From positions 16,227 to 80,226 of the forward strand of contig NZ_BAGL01000007.1 in NCBI RefSeq assembly GCF_000308875.1: a DNA stretch of 64,000 bases, given 5' to 3'. The notes beneath the pieces are model-generated. The model was not told the DNA's origin, did no database searches, and saw only the letters and a program-made list of their open reading frames with translations. Position numbers and translations under genes: made by a program. The DNA comes from Nocardia transvalensis NBRC 15921. Lineage in GTDB: Bacteria > Actinomycetota > Actinomycetes > Mycobacteriales > Mycobacteriaceae. Of the stretch, positions 52,038-61,587 are shown in pieces. How positions within the stretch are numbered: the first letter of the stretch is position 1; each line of letters begins with the position of its first letter.

Positions 52038-54329
52038 GTGACTGTCCACGTCGACACCGTCAGCGCCGCCGCAGCCACCCCGGATACCCCGCAGCCGTAC
52101 AAGGAATTGGGCCTGAAGGACGACGAATACGCCCGCATCAGGGAGATTCTCGGCCGCCGCCCGACCGACGCCGAGCTGGCGATGTACTCGGTGATGTGGA
52201 GCGAGCACTGCTCCTACAAGTCCTCCAAGGTGCACCTGCGCTACTTCGGCCAGACCACCACCGACGAGATGCGCGCCGCCATGCTCGCGGGCATCGGCGA
52301 GAACGCCGGCGTGGTCGACATCGGCGACGGCTGGGCGGTCACGTTCAAGGTCGAGAGCCACAACCACCCGTCCTACGTCGAGCCGTATCAGGGCGCGGCG
52401 ACCGGCGTCGGCGGCATCGTGCGCGACATCATGGCGATGGGCGCGCGGCCGATCGCGGTCATGGACCAGCTGCGATTCGGCGCGGCCGACCACCCCGACA
52501 CCCGGCGCGTGGTCGACGGCGTGGTCCGCGGCGTTGGTGGGTACGGCAATTCGCTGGGCTTGCCGAATGTCGGCGGCGAGACCGTCTTCGATGCCTCCTA
52601 CCAGGGGAACCCGCTGGTGAACGCGCTGTGCGCGGGCGTGATGCGGGTCGAGGACCTGCACCTGGCGTTCGCGTCCGGCGAGGGCAACAAGATCATTCTC
52701 TTCGGCGCGCGCACCGGCCTGGACGGTATCGGCGGCGTATCCGTGCTGGCCTCGGACACCTTCTCCGGCGACGAGTCGGGCACGGGGCGCAAGAAGCTGC
52801 CGAGCGTGCAGGTGGGCGACCCGTTCGCGGAGAAGGTACTCATCGAGTGCTGCCTCGAGCTGTACCACGCCGGACTGGTCGTCGGCATCCAGGATCTCGG
52901 CGGCGCCGGATTGTCCTGTGCCACATCCGAGCTGGCGGCCGCCGGCGACGGCGGCATGCACGTCGAGCTGGACCGGGTGCCGCTGCGGGCGGCGAATATG
53001 ACTCCCGCCGAGATCCTCTCGAGCGAGTCGCAGGAGCGCATGTGCGCGGTGGTGACGCCCGAGAACGTCGACGCCTTCATGGCCGTCTGCGCGAAGTGGG
53101 ACGTGCTGGCCACCGTCATCGGCGAGGTCACCGACGGCGAGCGCCTGGTGGTCACCTGGCACGGCGAGACCGTCGTGGACGTGCCGCCGCGGACCGTCGC
53201 GCACGAGGGGCCGGTCTACGAGCGCCCGGTGCGGCGTCCCGACGAGCAGGACGCGCTGATCGCCGACGTCCCGGATACGCTGGCGCGCCCCGAGACCGGC
53301 GACGAACTGCGCAGTACCGCGCTGACCATGCTCGCCAGCCCGCAGCTGTGCAGCCGCCGCTGGATCGTGGAGCAGTACGACCGCTACGTGCGCGGCAACA
53401 CCGTGCTGGCCGAGCACGCCGACGCCGGTGTGATCCGCATCGATGAGTCGTCGGGGCGCGGTATCGCGCTGGCCACCGACGCCTCCGGCCGCTACACGAA
53501 GCTCGATCCCTACACCGGCGCGCAGCTCGCGCTGGCCGAGGCGTTCCGCAATGTCGCCGCCACCGGCGCCACCCCGAAGGCCGTGACCAACTGCCTGAAC
53601 TTCGGCTCGCCGGAGGATCCGGGCGTGATGTGGCAATTCCAGCAGGCGGTGCGCGGGCTCGCGGACGGCTGTGTGGCGCTGGGCATTCCGGTCACCGGCG
53701 GCAATGTCAGCTTCTACAACCAGACCGGGCAGACCGCGATTCTGCCGACCCCGGTGGTGGGCGTGCTGGGTGTCATCGATGATGTGCACCGGCGCATCCC
53801 GACCGGCCTGGGCGCCGAGCCGGGCGAGACGCTGATCCTGCTGGGCGATACCCGCGACGAATTCGGCGGTTCCATCTGGGCTCAGGTCGCGCACGACCAC
53901 TTGGGCGGGGTGCCGCCGCGGGTCGACTTCGCCCGCGAGCAGCTGCTGGCCGAGGTGCTCACCGCCGGCTCACGCGACGGGGTGATCACCGCCGCACACG
54001 ATCTCAGCGAGGGCGGCCTGATGCAGACGGTCGTCGAGGCCGCGCTGGCCGGCGAGACCGGTTGCCGCATCCTGCTTCCCGAGGACGCCGACCCGTTCGT
54101 GACGCTGTTCTCCGAATCGGCGGGCCGCGTGCTGGTGGCGGTGCCCCGCACGGAGGAGACCCGCTTCACCAAGATGTGCACGGCCCGCGGCCTCCCGTGG
54201 GTCCGCATCGGCGTCGTCGACCAGGGCTCGGATTCGGTGGAGGTGCAGGGCCAGTTCTCGGTGACCTTGGCCGAACTGCGCGAGACCTTCGAAGGGACCC
54301 TGCCGAAGCTGTTCGGCCATGTGAATTAA
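52038..54329 (+). CDS. purL: Phosphoribosylformylglycinamidine synthase, PurL subunit
   Basis: 763-aa small-type PurL that converts FGAR to FGAM using ammonia from PurQ. Motifs: [35 protein letters not shown] (ATP/substrate), [11 protein letters not shown] and the C-terminal ATPase-like half with [18 protein letters not shown] start chosen after AAAGGA; an upstream frame of 53 codons overlaps the divergent promoter. Acts with PurS-PurQ encoded 6 kb away. A hairpin element begins four bases after its stop. Confidence 0.94.
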   Translation: MTVHVDTVSAAAATPDTPQPYKELGLKDDEYARIREILGRRPTDAELAMYSVMWSEHCSYKSSKVHLRYFGQTTTDEMRAAMLAGIGENAGVVDIGDGWAVTFKVESHNHPSYVEPYQGAATGVGGIVRDIMAMGARPIAVMDQLRFGAADHPDTRRVVDGVVRGVGGYGNSLGLPNVGGETVFDASYQGNPLVNALCAGVMRVEDLHLAFASGEGNKIILFGARTGLDGIGGVSVLASDTFSGDESGTGRKKLPSVQVGDPFAEKVLIECCLELYHAGLVVGIQDLGGAGLSCATSELAAAGDGGMHVELDRVPLRAANMTPAEILSSESQERMCAVVTPENVDAFMAVCAKWDVLATVIGEVTDGERLVVTWHGETVVDVPPRTVAHEGPVYERPVRRPDEQDALIADVPDTLARPETGDELRSTALTMLASPQLCSRRWIVEQYDRYVRGNTVLAEHADAGVIRIDESSGRGIALATDASGRYTKLDPYTGAQLALAEAFRNVAATGATPKAVTNCLNFGSPEDPGVMWQFQQAVRGLADGCVALGIPVTGGNVSFYNQTGQTAILPTPVVGVLGVIDDVHRRIPTGLGAEPGETLILLGDTRDEFGGSIWAQVAHDHLGGVPPRVDFAREQLLAEVLTAGSRDGVITAAHDLSEGGLMQTVVEAALAGETGCRILLPEDADPFVTLFSESAGRVLVAVPRTEETRFTKMCTARGLPWVRIGVVDQGSDSVEVQGQFSVTLAELRETFEGTLPKLFGHVN

Positions 54330-54333
54330 CCCT

Positions 54334-54360
54334 GGTTCCGGCACGTTTTTGGCCGGAACC
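54334..54360 (+). repeat. Dispersed hairpin element, copy 8
   Basis: Nine-bp arms GGTTCCGGC/GCCGGAACC, loop ACGTTTTTG. It exactly fills the gap between the purL stop and the start of the convergent gene's stop codon. Confidence 0.8.
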
Positions 54361-54651
54361 TCACCCCACCACCTTGAACGGATCGTGCTCGGCCATCAGC
54401 TTTTCCATGCGGGCCTCGTCGATGCGGTGGGTGACGCGGGACGTCTCGACCTGGTCGCGGACCACCTTGGCGAGGGTGAAACTGCTGCTGACCAGGAAGA
54501 GCGCGGACATCAGGAGGAAGCCGCGCTGCCAGATGTCCAGCGGTAGGTAGAGGATTCCCGCGCCGGTCGCGATAAAGCTGACGCCGAAGGCGATCGCGGC
54601 CTGCGCGAGAAAGGCGGGAGTGCTCTTCTGCTGCGAGTTCGGGTTGCTCAT
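54361..54651 (-). CDS. YiaA/YiaB-type two-helix membrane protein
   Basis: 96 aa. Two hydrophobic helices (AAIAFGVSFIATGAGILYL and GFLLMSALFLVSSSFTLA) joined by a tight turn with a Trp, then a charged C-terminal helix (KVVRDQVETSRVTHRIDEAR, in part). This is the YiaAB topology. Function unknown; the family is often stress-related. The stop codon abuts the hairpin element next to purL. Start at MSNPNSQQKST, chosen over an upstream extension without homology. Confidence 0.8.
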   Translation of the reverse strand: MSNPNSQQKSTPAFLAQAAIAFGVSFIATGAGILYLPLDIWQRGFLLMSALFLVSSSFTLAKVVRDQVETSRVTHRIDEARMEKLMAEHDPFKVVG

Positions 54652-54737
54652 GGGTACAGCGTGCCGGTCGCGGGCACCGCGATCGTGGGTAGAACTACTC
54701 GGATCGGACGGGTATTTCCCGCGCGCTGCGTTACTGT

Positions 54738-54752
54738 CCTCACGCCGTGAGG
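54738..54752. promoter_or_regulatory. 15-bp perfect palindrome in a divergent promoter
   Basis: CCTCACG-C-CGTGAGG, 38 bases upstream of the DUF2319-type gene and 87 upstream of the YiaAB-type gene. Operator-like; regulator unknown. Confidence 0.45.
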
Positions 54753-54789
54753 TCCCCGATTTCCGACCCCGGGTCGCCATACTAGACGG

Positions 54790-56547
54790 GTGCTCGACAC
54801 CGCGGACACTCTCACAACGCTGCGTTCACGCAGCGTTGTTGTCGTCCGGCGGGGTTCGCGGCTACTGCGCCGGCTCGAGGACGACATCATCGACCTCAAC
54901 TATGTCGGCCTGGTGGTCGCGACCGTCTTCTTCGCCTGGTCGGTGACGCCGTCGCTGCTGCCGCGCGATTGGCTGTTCCAGGGCCTCATCAGCGGTCTGA
55001 ACGCCGCGATCGGGTACGGCGCGGGCTGCGTGCTCGAGTGGTTGTTCCGCAAGTGGATTCGGCCCAAGATCCCGATCGGCTCGCCGCCGCTGCCGGTGCG
55101 GTACGCGATCAAGCTGACGGTGCTGGCGCTCTGTGTCCTGGTCGCGATCTGGATGCTGGTGCTGTCGGCGGACTGGCAGCGGCAGATCTCCGCGCTGATG
55201 GATATGGAGGGCACCACGCGCGCGGCCTACCTGCGCACCGGGGTGCTGAGCCTGGCGGTGGGCGTCATCGTGGTGGCGGCGTATCGCACGCTGCGGGAGA
55301 TCGTGCGGTTCTTCGCCCGGCTGCTCAGCCGCTGGGTGTGGGTGCCGCCCAAATTCGCGCCGACCGTCGGGGCGATCGTGCTGGCGATCTTGGCGGTGAC
55401 GCTGTTCAACGGCGTGGCGACGCGGGCGTTCTTCGCGGTGGCCAACTCGGCGTTCAGCGTCCGCAACGACAAGATGTCGGATTACGCCGTGCAGCCGGAG
55501 CAGGCCGAACGCTCCGGCAGCCCGGCCTCGCGGGCGAAGTGGGAGACGCTGGGATCGGAAGGGCGCTGGTTCGTCTCGCACGGGCCCGACGCGTTCCGCA
55601 TCGGCGCGGTGACGAAAGCGCCCGCCCGCGAACCGGTCCGGGTGTACGTCGGCCTGGACTCCGCGCAGGACGGCGAGACGCAGGAGCAGCTGGCGGTCGA
55701 CGAGTTGGAGCGCACGCACGCCTTCGACCGGAAGGTGCTGGTCGTCGTCACCACCACCGGGACGGGCTGGGTGAATTCGCAGACGGCCGGGGCGCTGGAG
55801 TACCTGTACCACGGCGATACGGCGATCGTCGCCTCGCAGTATTCGTATCTGCCCAGCGTGCTGTCGTTCCTGGCGGACCGCGAGAAGGTGGCGGTGGCGG
55901 GGAAGAAGATGTTCGACGCCATCCACGCGGCGTGGTCGGCGCGTCCACCGGAGTCGCGGCCGAAGCTGCTGGTGTACGGGGAGAGTCTGGGCTCGCAGGG
56001 GTCGGAGTCGGCCTTCGACGGGCTGGCCGATCTGCGCGGCGAGGTGGACGGCGCGATGTGGGTGGGGCCGCCGAATTCGAATCGGCTGTGGAAGCAGTTC
56101 ATCGAGCGCCGCGACCCGGGCACCCGCGAGGTGGAGCCGATCTACGCCGACGGGCTGGTGGTCCGATTCGCCTCCGATTCACCCGATCTGAACAGGCCCT
56201 CGCCGGACTGGCGGCGGCCGCGCATCGCCTATCTGCAACACGCCTCGGATCCGATCGTGTGGTGGTCGCCGGATCTGATCTTCTCCCAGCCCGATTGGCT
56301 GTCGGAGCCGCGCGGGCCGGACGTGTCCTCGCAGATGCGCTGGTGGCCGTTCGTCACGTTCTGGCAGGTGGCCGTCGACCTGACCAATGCCCAGAGCGTG
56401 AGCGACGGGCACGGGCACAACTACGGCAGCCTGGTGCTGGACGGATGGGTCGCGGTGCTCCCGCCGCCGGACTGGACCCCGGAGGTGCACGAGAGCATCC
56501 GCACCCAGCTGGAGTTGTCCGAGGAATTCGAGCGTGCGGTGAAATGA
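54790..56547 (+). CDS. Membrane-embedded alpha/beta-hydrolase (DUF2319/Abhydrolase_9)
   Basis: 585 aa. Four to five membrane helices in the first 200 residues (VGLVVATVFFAWSVTPSLLP, APTVGAIVLAILAVTLFNG), then a large outward domain with an alpha/beta-hydrolase nucleophile elbow in LVYGESLGSQGSESAF (G-x-S-x-G) and a His in NYGSLVLDGW-adjacent HGHNYG. This is the DUF2319/Abhydrolase_9 architecture. The substrate is unknown; lipid hydrolysis is plausible. GTG start. A perfect palindrome sits inside the first codons. The stop overlaps the CPBP gene start. Confidence 0.85.
   Translation: MLDTADTLTTLRSRSVVVVRRGSRLLRRLEDDIIDLNYVGLVVATVFFAWSVTPSLLPRDWLFQGLISGLNAAIGYGAGCVLEWLFRKWIRPKIPIGSPPLPVRYAIKLTVLALCVLVAIWMLVLSADWQRQISALMDMEGTTRAAYLRTGVLSLAVGVIVVAAYRTLREIVRFFARLLSRWVWVPPKFAPTVGAIVLAILAVTLFNGVATRAFFAVANSAFSVRNDKMSDYAVQPEQAERSGSPASRAKWETLGSEGRWFVSHGPDAFRIGAVTKAPAREPVRVYVGLDSAQDGETQEQLAVDELERTHAFDRKVLVVVTTTGTGWVNSQTAGALEYLYHGDTAIVASQYSYLPSVLSFLADREKVAVAGKKMFDAIHAAWSARPPESRPKLLVYGESLGSQGSESAFDGLADLRGEVDGAMWVGPPNSNRLWKQFIERRDPGTREVEPIYADGLVVRFASDSPDLNRPSPDWRRPRIAYLQHASDPIVWWSPDLIFSQPDWLSEPRGPDVSSQMRWWPFVTFWQVAVDLTNAQSVSDGHGHNYGSLVLDGWVAVLPPPDWTPEVHESIRTQLELSEEFERAVK
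54814..54839. repeat. 26-bp perfect palindrome at the 5' end of the hydrolase gene
   Basis: Arms ACAACGCTGCGT and ACGCAGCGTTGT with a 2-base centre TC, spanning codons 9-17. It can form a long hairpin just downstream of the start codon and could act on translation, or be an operator that implies a later start. Significance unknown. Confidence 0.75.
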
Positions 56548-57170
56548 TGAAAGGTTCTGCCGCCGCCGGTATTCCGCTGCTGTGGAGCAATATTGTGTTG
56601 CCCAGGCTCGCTCTCGGTATGCGTGGTCGGACGGTCGCCAACGCTGCCTTCGCCACCGGCTACGGCATCACGTTCGGCGGGCGGCCGAACTGGGGGTCGG
56701 GGCGCGGATTGCGCTGGGGTGCAGGGGCGGCGGCCGTTGTCGTGGCGGGTTACGGTGTTGCGCTGTCGATTCCGGCGCTGCGCTCCCGGCTCGCCGGATT
56801 CGCGGACCGGGCTCCGGAGGCGCCGCTCGCGGAGTGGGCCGTGGTCCATATTCCGATCGGCACCGTCTACAGCGAGGAGCTGATCTTTCGCGGCACCCTC
56901 GATCCGCTGCTCGACGATGTCGCCGGTTCCGTCGGAAAGTGGCTCGGGCCACTGATATTCGGGCTCTGGCACATCCATCCCGCTCGGTCCGCCGGTGACA
57001 ACGTCCCGGCCTCCGTCGCCGCCACCGCGGCGGGAGGTCTGGTGTTGTCCTGGCTGCGTCGCCGCTCCGGTAGCGCGACCGCCCCGGCCCTGCTGCATCT
57101 GGCCCTCAACGACGGTGGAGCACTCGCGCCCGCCGCGGCCCGTGCAATGCTGCGCCGCCCCGTTGAATAA
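56544..57170 (+). CDS. CPBP-family intramembrane protease
   Basis: 208 aa. Motif 1 EELIFRG (YSEELIFRGTLDPLLDD in part) and motif 2 GLWHIHPAR fit the CPBP (CAAX-like, type II) intramembrane metalloprotease family, with a further His in HLALNDGG. Four or more membrane helices. Start overlaps the preceding stop (ATGA). M. tuberculosis has Rv0804 in the equivalent location after purL. Substrate unknown. Confidence 0.83.
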   Translation: MMKGSAAAGIPLLWSNIVLPRLALGMRGRTVANAAFATGYGITFGGRPNWGSGRGLRWGAGAAAVVVAGYGVALSIPALRSRLAGFADRAPEAPLAEWAVVHIPIGTVYSEELIFRGTLDPLLDDVAGSVGKWLGPLIFGLWHIHPARSAGDNVPASVAATAAGGLVLSWLRRRSGSATAPALLHLALNDGGALAPAAARAMLRRPVE

Positions 57171-57277
57171 CACCAAACCTGTTGTTGCGGTGAGTATCTC
57201 GCTGGCTGTTCGCTCGAGGGGGTATGGCAACGATTCGGCACCTTCACCGGATGCGGCGGGTGCGGCAGAATTCCGTC

Positions 57278-57610
57278 ATGCGCATGTTGATGCTGGTACT
57301 GGCGATCGTCGGGGCCCTGGTCGGGGCGGGGGCCGCGTCGTCGGTCGCGGTGATCGCCGAGCGCGGCGCACCGGCTGTCCCGTCCCCACCGGAACCCGTC
57401 GAGCGGTCGGGATACAGCTGTGACCAGCAGAGCGAGGTCGTGGCCGTGGCCATTTCCTACTCGAATTCGAATCCGTGGGAGCTGAGCACTCTGCCCGATC
57501 CGGAGGCGGTGGCCCTGCTGGGTGCGGTGGCCGGGGCGCTGGTCGGCGTGGCGGCCGGGTACTGGTTCGGCAGGACGGGCTGGACCCTGCGGTGGGAGCG
57601 CACCGGTTAG
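57278..57610 (+). CDS. Small membrane protein, two helices
   Basis: 110 aa from MRMLMLVLAIVGALVGAG; two alternative ATG codons lie upstream (27 and 54 bases). An N-terminal hydrophobic helix, a Pro-rich loop with one Cys, and a C-terminal helix with a GALVGVAAGYWFGRTGW segment. Could be a membrane protein of unknown function. Ends nine bases before the sterol-carrier-like gene. Confidence 0.6.
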   Translation: MRMLMLVLAIVGALVGAGAASSVAVIAERGAPAVPSPPEPVERSGYSCDQQSEVVAVAISYSNSNPWELSTLPDPEAVALLGAVAGALVGVAAGYWFGRTGWTLRWERTG

Positions 57611-57619
57611 GCTCGATCG

Positions 57620-58006
57620 GTGGCACGACAGGCGGCAATGGATCCGGCGGAATTGCGGAAAGTGCTGGTGGCGGTGAGTGACTGGCTGCGCGACGAGACC
57701 GTCGCGGCGCCGGCGCGCACCGATCTCGCGGCGGCGGTGCGGGGGAGCGCTCGGACGCTGGCCGCGCAGGCGCCGGGGCATTCGGTGGAGGTCCGGGTGC
57801 CGCCGTTCGTGGCGGTGCAGTGCATCGAGGGGCCGCGGCATACGCGGGGCACGCCGCCGAATGTGGTGGAGACGGACCCGCGGACCTGGTTGTTGCTGGC
57901 CACGGGGTTGTTGTCCTTCGCGGACGCGGTGGAGTCGGGTGCGCTCAGCGCCTCGGGGCTGCGGGCCGAGGAGGTAGCGCGCTGGCTGCCGCTGGTGCCG
58001 CTGTGA
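57620..58006 (+). CDS. Sterol-carrier-family protein (Rv0807-like)
   Basis: 128 aa. The region PPFVAVQCIEGPRHTRGTPP and DPRTWLLLATGLLSFADAVES matches the actinobacterial family annotated as sterol carrier protein-related; lipid binding is by name only. M. tuberculosis Rv0807 lies between its CPBP-like gene and purF, as here. Cytoplasmic, no signal. GTG start. Confidence 0.78.
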   Translation: MARQAAMDPAELRKVLVAVSDWLRDETVAAPARTDLAAAVRGSARTLAAQAPGHSVEVRVPPFVAVQCIEGPRHTRGTPPNVVETDPRTWLLLATGLLSFADAVESGALSASGLRAEEVARWLPLVPL

Positions 58007-58162
58007 GTCGCGGCGGTCCGCTCCCAGCGAGTGCCAGCGGATCCTCAGCGGATTGCTCGTTCCGTCCCAGGTAGAAGGCGAATTCGCCCATAGCGTTGTC
58101 TGTGTGCGGCAATCCGGTCGCATACCGAGAGCGCCCCGTGTGCGGGGAGGACGGAGTTACCG

Positions 58163-58258
58163 ATGTTCCAGTTGTTCCAGCCCATCGTCGATTGGTTCCA
58201 CCCGATGTGGGACCAGGTGCCGCAGTTCCTGGGTAACCACAGTCCTTGGCATCGGTGA
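58163..58258 (+). CDS. 31-aa aromatic-rich peptide
   Basis: A clear GGAG seven bases before the ATG and codons matching the neighbours. The peptide starts MFQLFQPIVDWFHPMW and contains three Trp, five Phe/Trp in the first half, and ends HSPWHR. It could be an amphipathic membrane-binding microprotein. It is convergent with the DUF3533 gene and is followed by no plus-strand gene, so it does not look like a leader peptide. A 5-bp hairpin (CCCCG/CGGGG) precedes its Shine-Dalgarno. Whether it is expressed is unknown. Confidence 0.5.
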   Translation: MFQLFQPIVDWFHPMWDQVPQFLGNHSPWHR

Positions 58259-58281
58259 GGGAATGGGGATGCTTGGGCCGG

Positions 58282-58297
58282 GCCCGCTCAGGCGGGC
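58282..58297. terminator. Short hairpin over the DUF3533 stop codon
   Basis: GCCCGC-TCAG-GCGGGC. The loop contains the TGA (TCA on plus) that ends the minus-strand gene. Possible bidirectional terminator between the peptide and DUF3533 genes. Different sequence from the dispersed family. Confidence 0.4.
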
Positions 58298-59625
58298 TCG
58301 GGGCGGGGGTTGGTCGGCTTGCGTTCCAGGCCCTTGCGGTCGTAGATGCGGGTGATGGTTAGGCCGAGGATTGTGCCTATGGCAAGGCCCAGGACGGTCA
58401 TCCAGATGCCGCGGGTGAGGCCGGCGTCGCCGTTGCCGTTGAAGTAGAGGATCGAGCGGACGCCGAGGAAGACCTGGTGCATGGGCTCGAAGTTGGCCAG
58501 CCATTCGAAGTACTTCGGCGTCGCCTCGATCGGGACGGTGCCGCCCGAGGAGGGCAGGCCCAGGATGACGAAGACGATCAGGTTGACGATCAGGCCCGAG
58601 GTGCCGATCGCGGCCAGGACCGAGGTGCAGGTGAAGCCGACGGCGATCATCACGAACGCGCCGTAGAGGAACAGCGCCAGCGGTTTGTCGATCGGCATCC
58701 CCAGGGCCTTGCCGATGCCGAGCAGCGCCGCGGACACGACCACCGCCATCGTCACCACGACCGACCACTTGATCAGCAACGTCTGCACCCGCGAGATCGA
58801 GGCCCGCGGATAGTGCACGTACCACGGCCCCCATTCGGTGGGCAGGAACCCCAGCGCCGCATCGATCAGCTGGTGGATGATCATCGCCCCGACCATGCCG
58901 ACCAGCAGGAGCAGCAGGCTGTAGAAGAAGGCCGTCAGCCCCTCACCCGAACCGCCGGGGAGCGGGCGATACTGCTCGACCACGATATTCAGCGGCTTCT
59001 CGAGGGTGATCCGGGCCGCGCCCGAGAGTTCCGGTGCGGGCGGACCGTCCGGTGCGGGCGCCAGCTGAGCCTGGACCTGCTCGGTCAGTTGTTTGCCGAC
59101 CTGCGCCTGAACCTGGGTCAGCGCCTCCTCGCCGAACCGTTGCAGGATGGCCGTGGCGAACGCGCCCGTGCGCGGATTGGTCTGCAACGTGATGATCGGC
59201 CGCTCGATATCGCCCGGCACGATACTGCCGATGCCGAGAATGCCCAGCCGCTTGGAGAAGTCGCTGGGGATGTAGATGGTCCCGTACACCTGCGCGGACT
59301 GCATGGCCTGCTGCGCCTCGTTCGCGCCGACCACCCGCAGATCGATCTTGTCCGACGGCACGGCCTGCTGTAGCCCCTCGGCGACCTGCTTGCCGAAGTT
59401 CACCTGCTTCTCCTGGCCGGGCGCGCCCATGGTGTCGCCGACGTCCTGGTTGACGAGCGCGACCGGAAAGCCGTGCAGGTTCTTCTCGGGATCAACGACA
59501 TAGTCGAGATACATCACACCCAGCAGCGAGGCCAGCAGGGTCATCACGATCACCGGGAAAACCCACTTCACCGGGGTCAGATGCCGGGTGGGAGGACTCA
59601 CTTCCGCGCTGTCGGTAGTCGCCAC
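58288..59625 (-). CDS. DUF3533 / YhgE-Pip-like membrane protein
   Basis: 445 aa. N-terminal membrane helix (WVFPVIVMTLLASLLGVMYL), a large extracytoplasmic domain (HGFPVALVNQDVG, IYIPSDFSKRL) and five C-terminal helices. This is the ABC-2-type membrane layout of YhgE/Pip and DUF3533 proteins. It may take part in surface assembly or export, but no ATPase is adjacent, so its energy source and cargo are unknown. Divergent from purF by 113 bases. Confidence 0.85.
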   Translation of the reverse strand: MATTDSAEVSPPTRHLTPVKWVFPVIVMTLLASLLGVMYLDYVVDPEKNLHGFPVALVNQDVGDTMGAPGQEKQVNFGKQVAEGLQQAVPSDKIDLRVVGANEAQQAMQSAQVYGTIYIPSDFSKRLGILGIGSIVPGDIERPIITLQTNPRTGAFATAILQRFGEEALTQVQAQVGKQLTEQVQAQLAPAPDGPPAPELSGAARITLEKPLNIVVEQYRPLPGGSGEGLTAFFYSLLLLLVGMVGAMIIHQLIDAALGFLPTEWGPWYVHYPRASISRVQTLLIKWSVVVTMAVVVSAALLGIGKALGMPIDKPLALFLYGAFVMIAVGFTCTSVLAAIGTSGLIVNLIVFVILGLPSSGGTVPIEATPKYFEWLANFEPMHQVFLGVRSILYFNGNGDAGLTRGIWMTVLGLAIGTILGLTITRIYDRKGLERKPTNPRPEPA

Positions 59626-59738
59626 GGGGGGAACGGTAACAGCAAATACCCTGCCACCCGGGTGATCCCGCGCGAGGTTTCCCCGCGATGACCCGTAGAC
59701 TGATCATTGCCCCCAGCCCGCCGAACAGGGAGCAAACG

Positions 59739-61328
<1,590 letters not shown>

Positions 61329-61460
61329 AACATAGTTGCGCGTCCACGCGGCGTACTGCCGAGTAATGCCACCCTGTCCGGTCCGGGCATTGCGCAGCAT
61401 GCAATAGTTCCGGCTGGAGCGTGCCTGGGCCGACACATTTCTGGCACGGAACACTCTAAT

Positions 61461-61477
61461 TGTTGCGAAACGCAACA
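61461..61477. promoter_or_regulatory. Perfect 17-bp palindrome upstream of the peptide-transport operon
   Basis: TGTTGCG-AAA-CGCAACA, about 110 bases before the solute-binding-protein start, in an AT-richer stretch. Typical operator geometry for a TetR- or GntR-type dimer. The regulator is not in the window. Confidence 0.6.
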
Positions 61478-61587
61478 TATTTGCAATGGCCCGGCGGTAC
61501 TGTCCCCGCCATACCGAAGTTCACCGCGTCGCGCCCGGACTGAGATCCAGCCACCGGGTGCGTCGCGTTGCGGAGATGAGGGACAGC

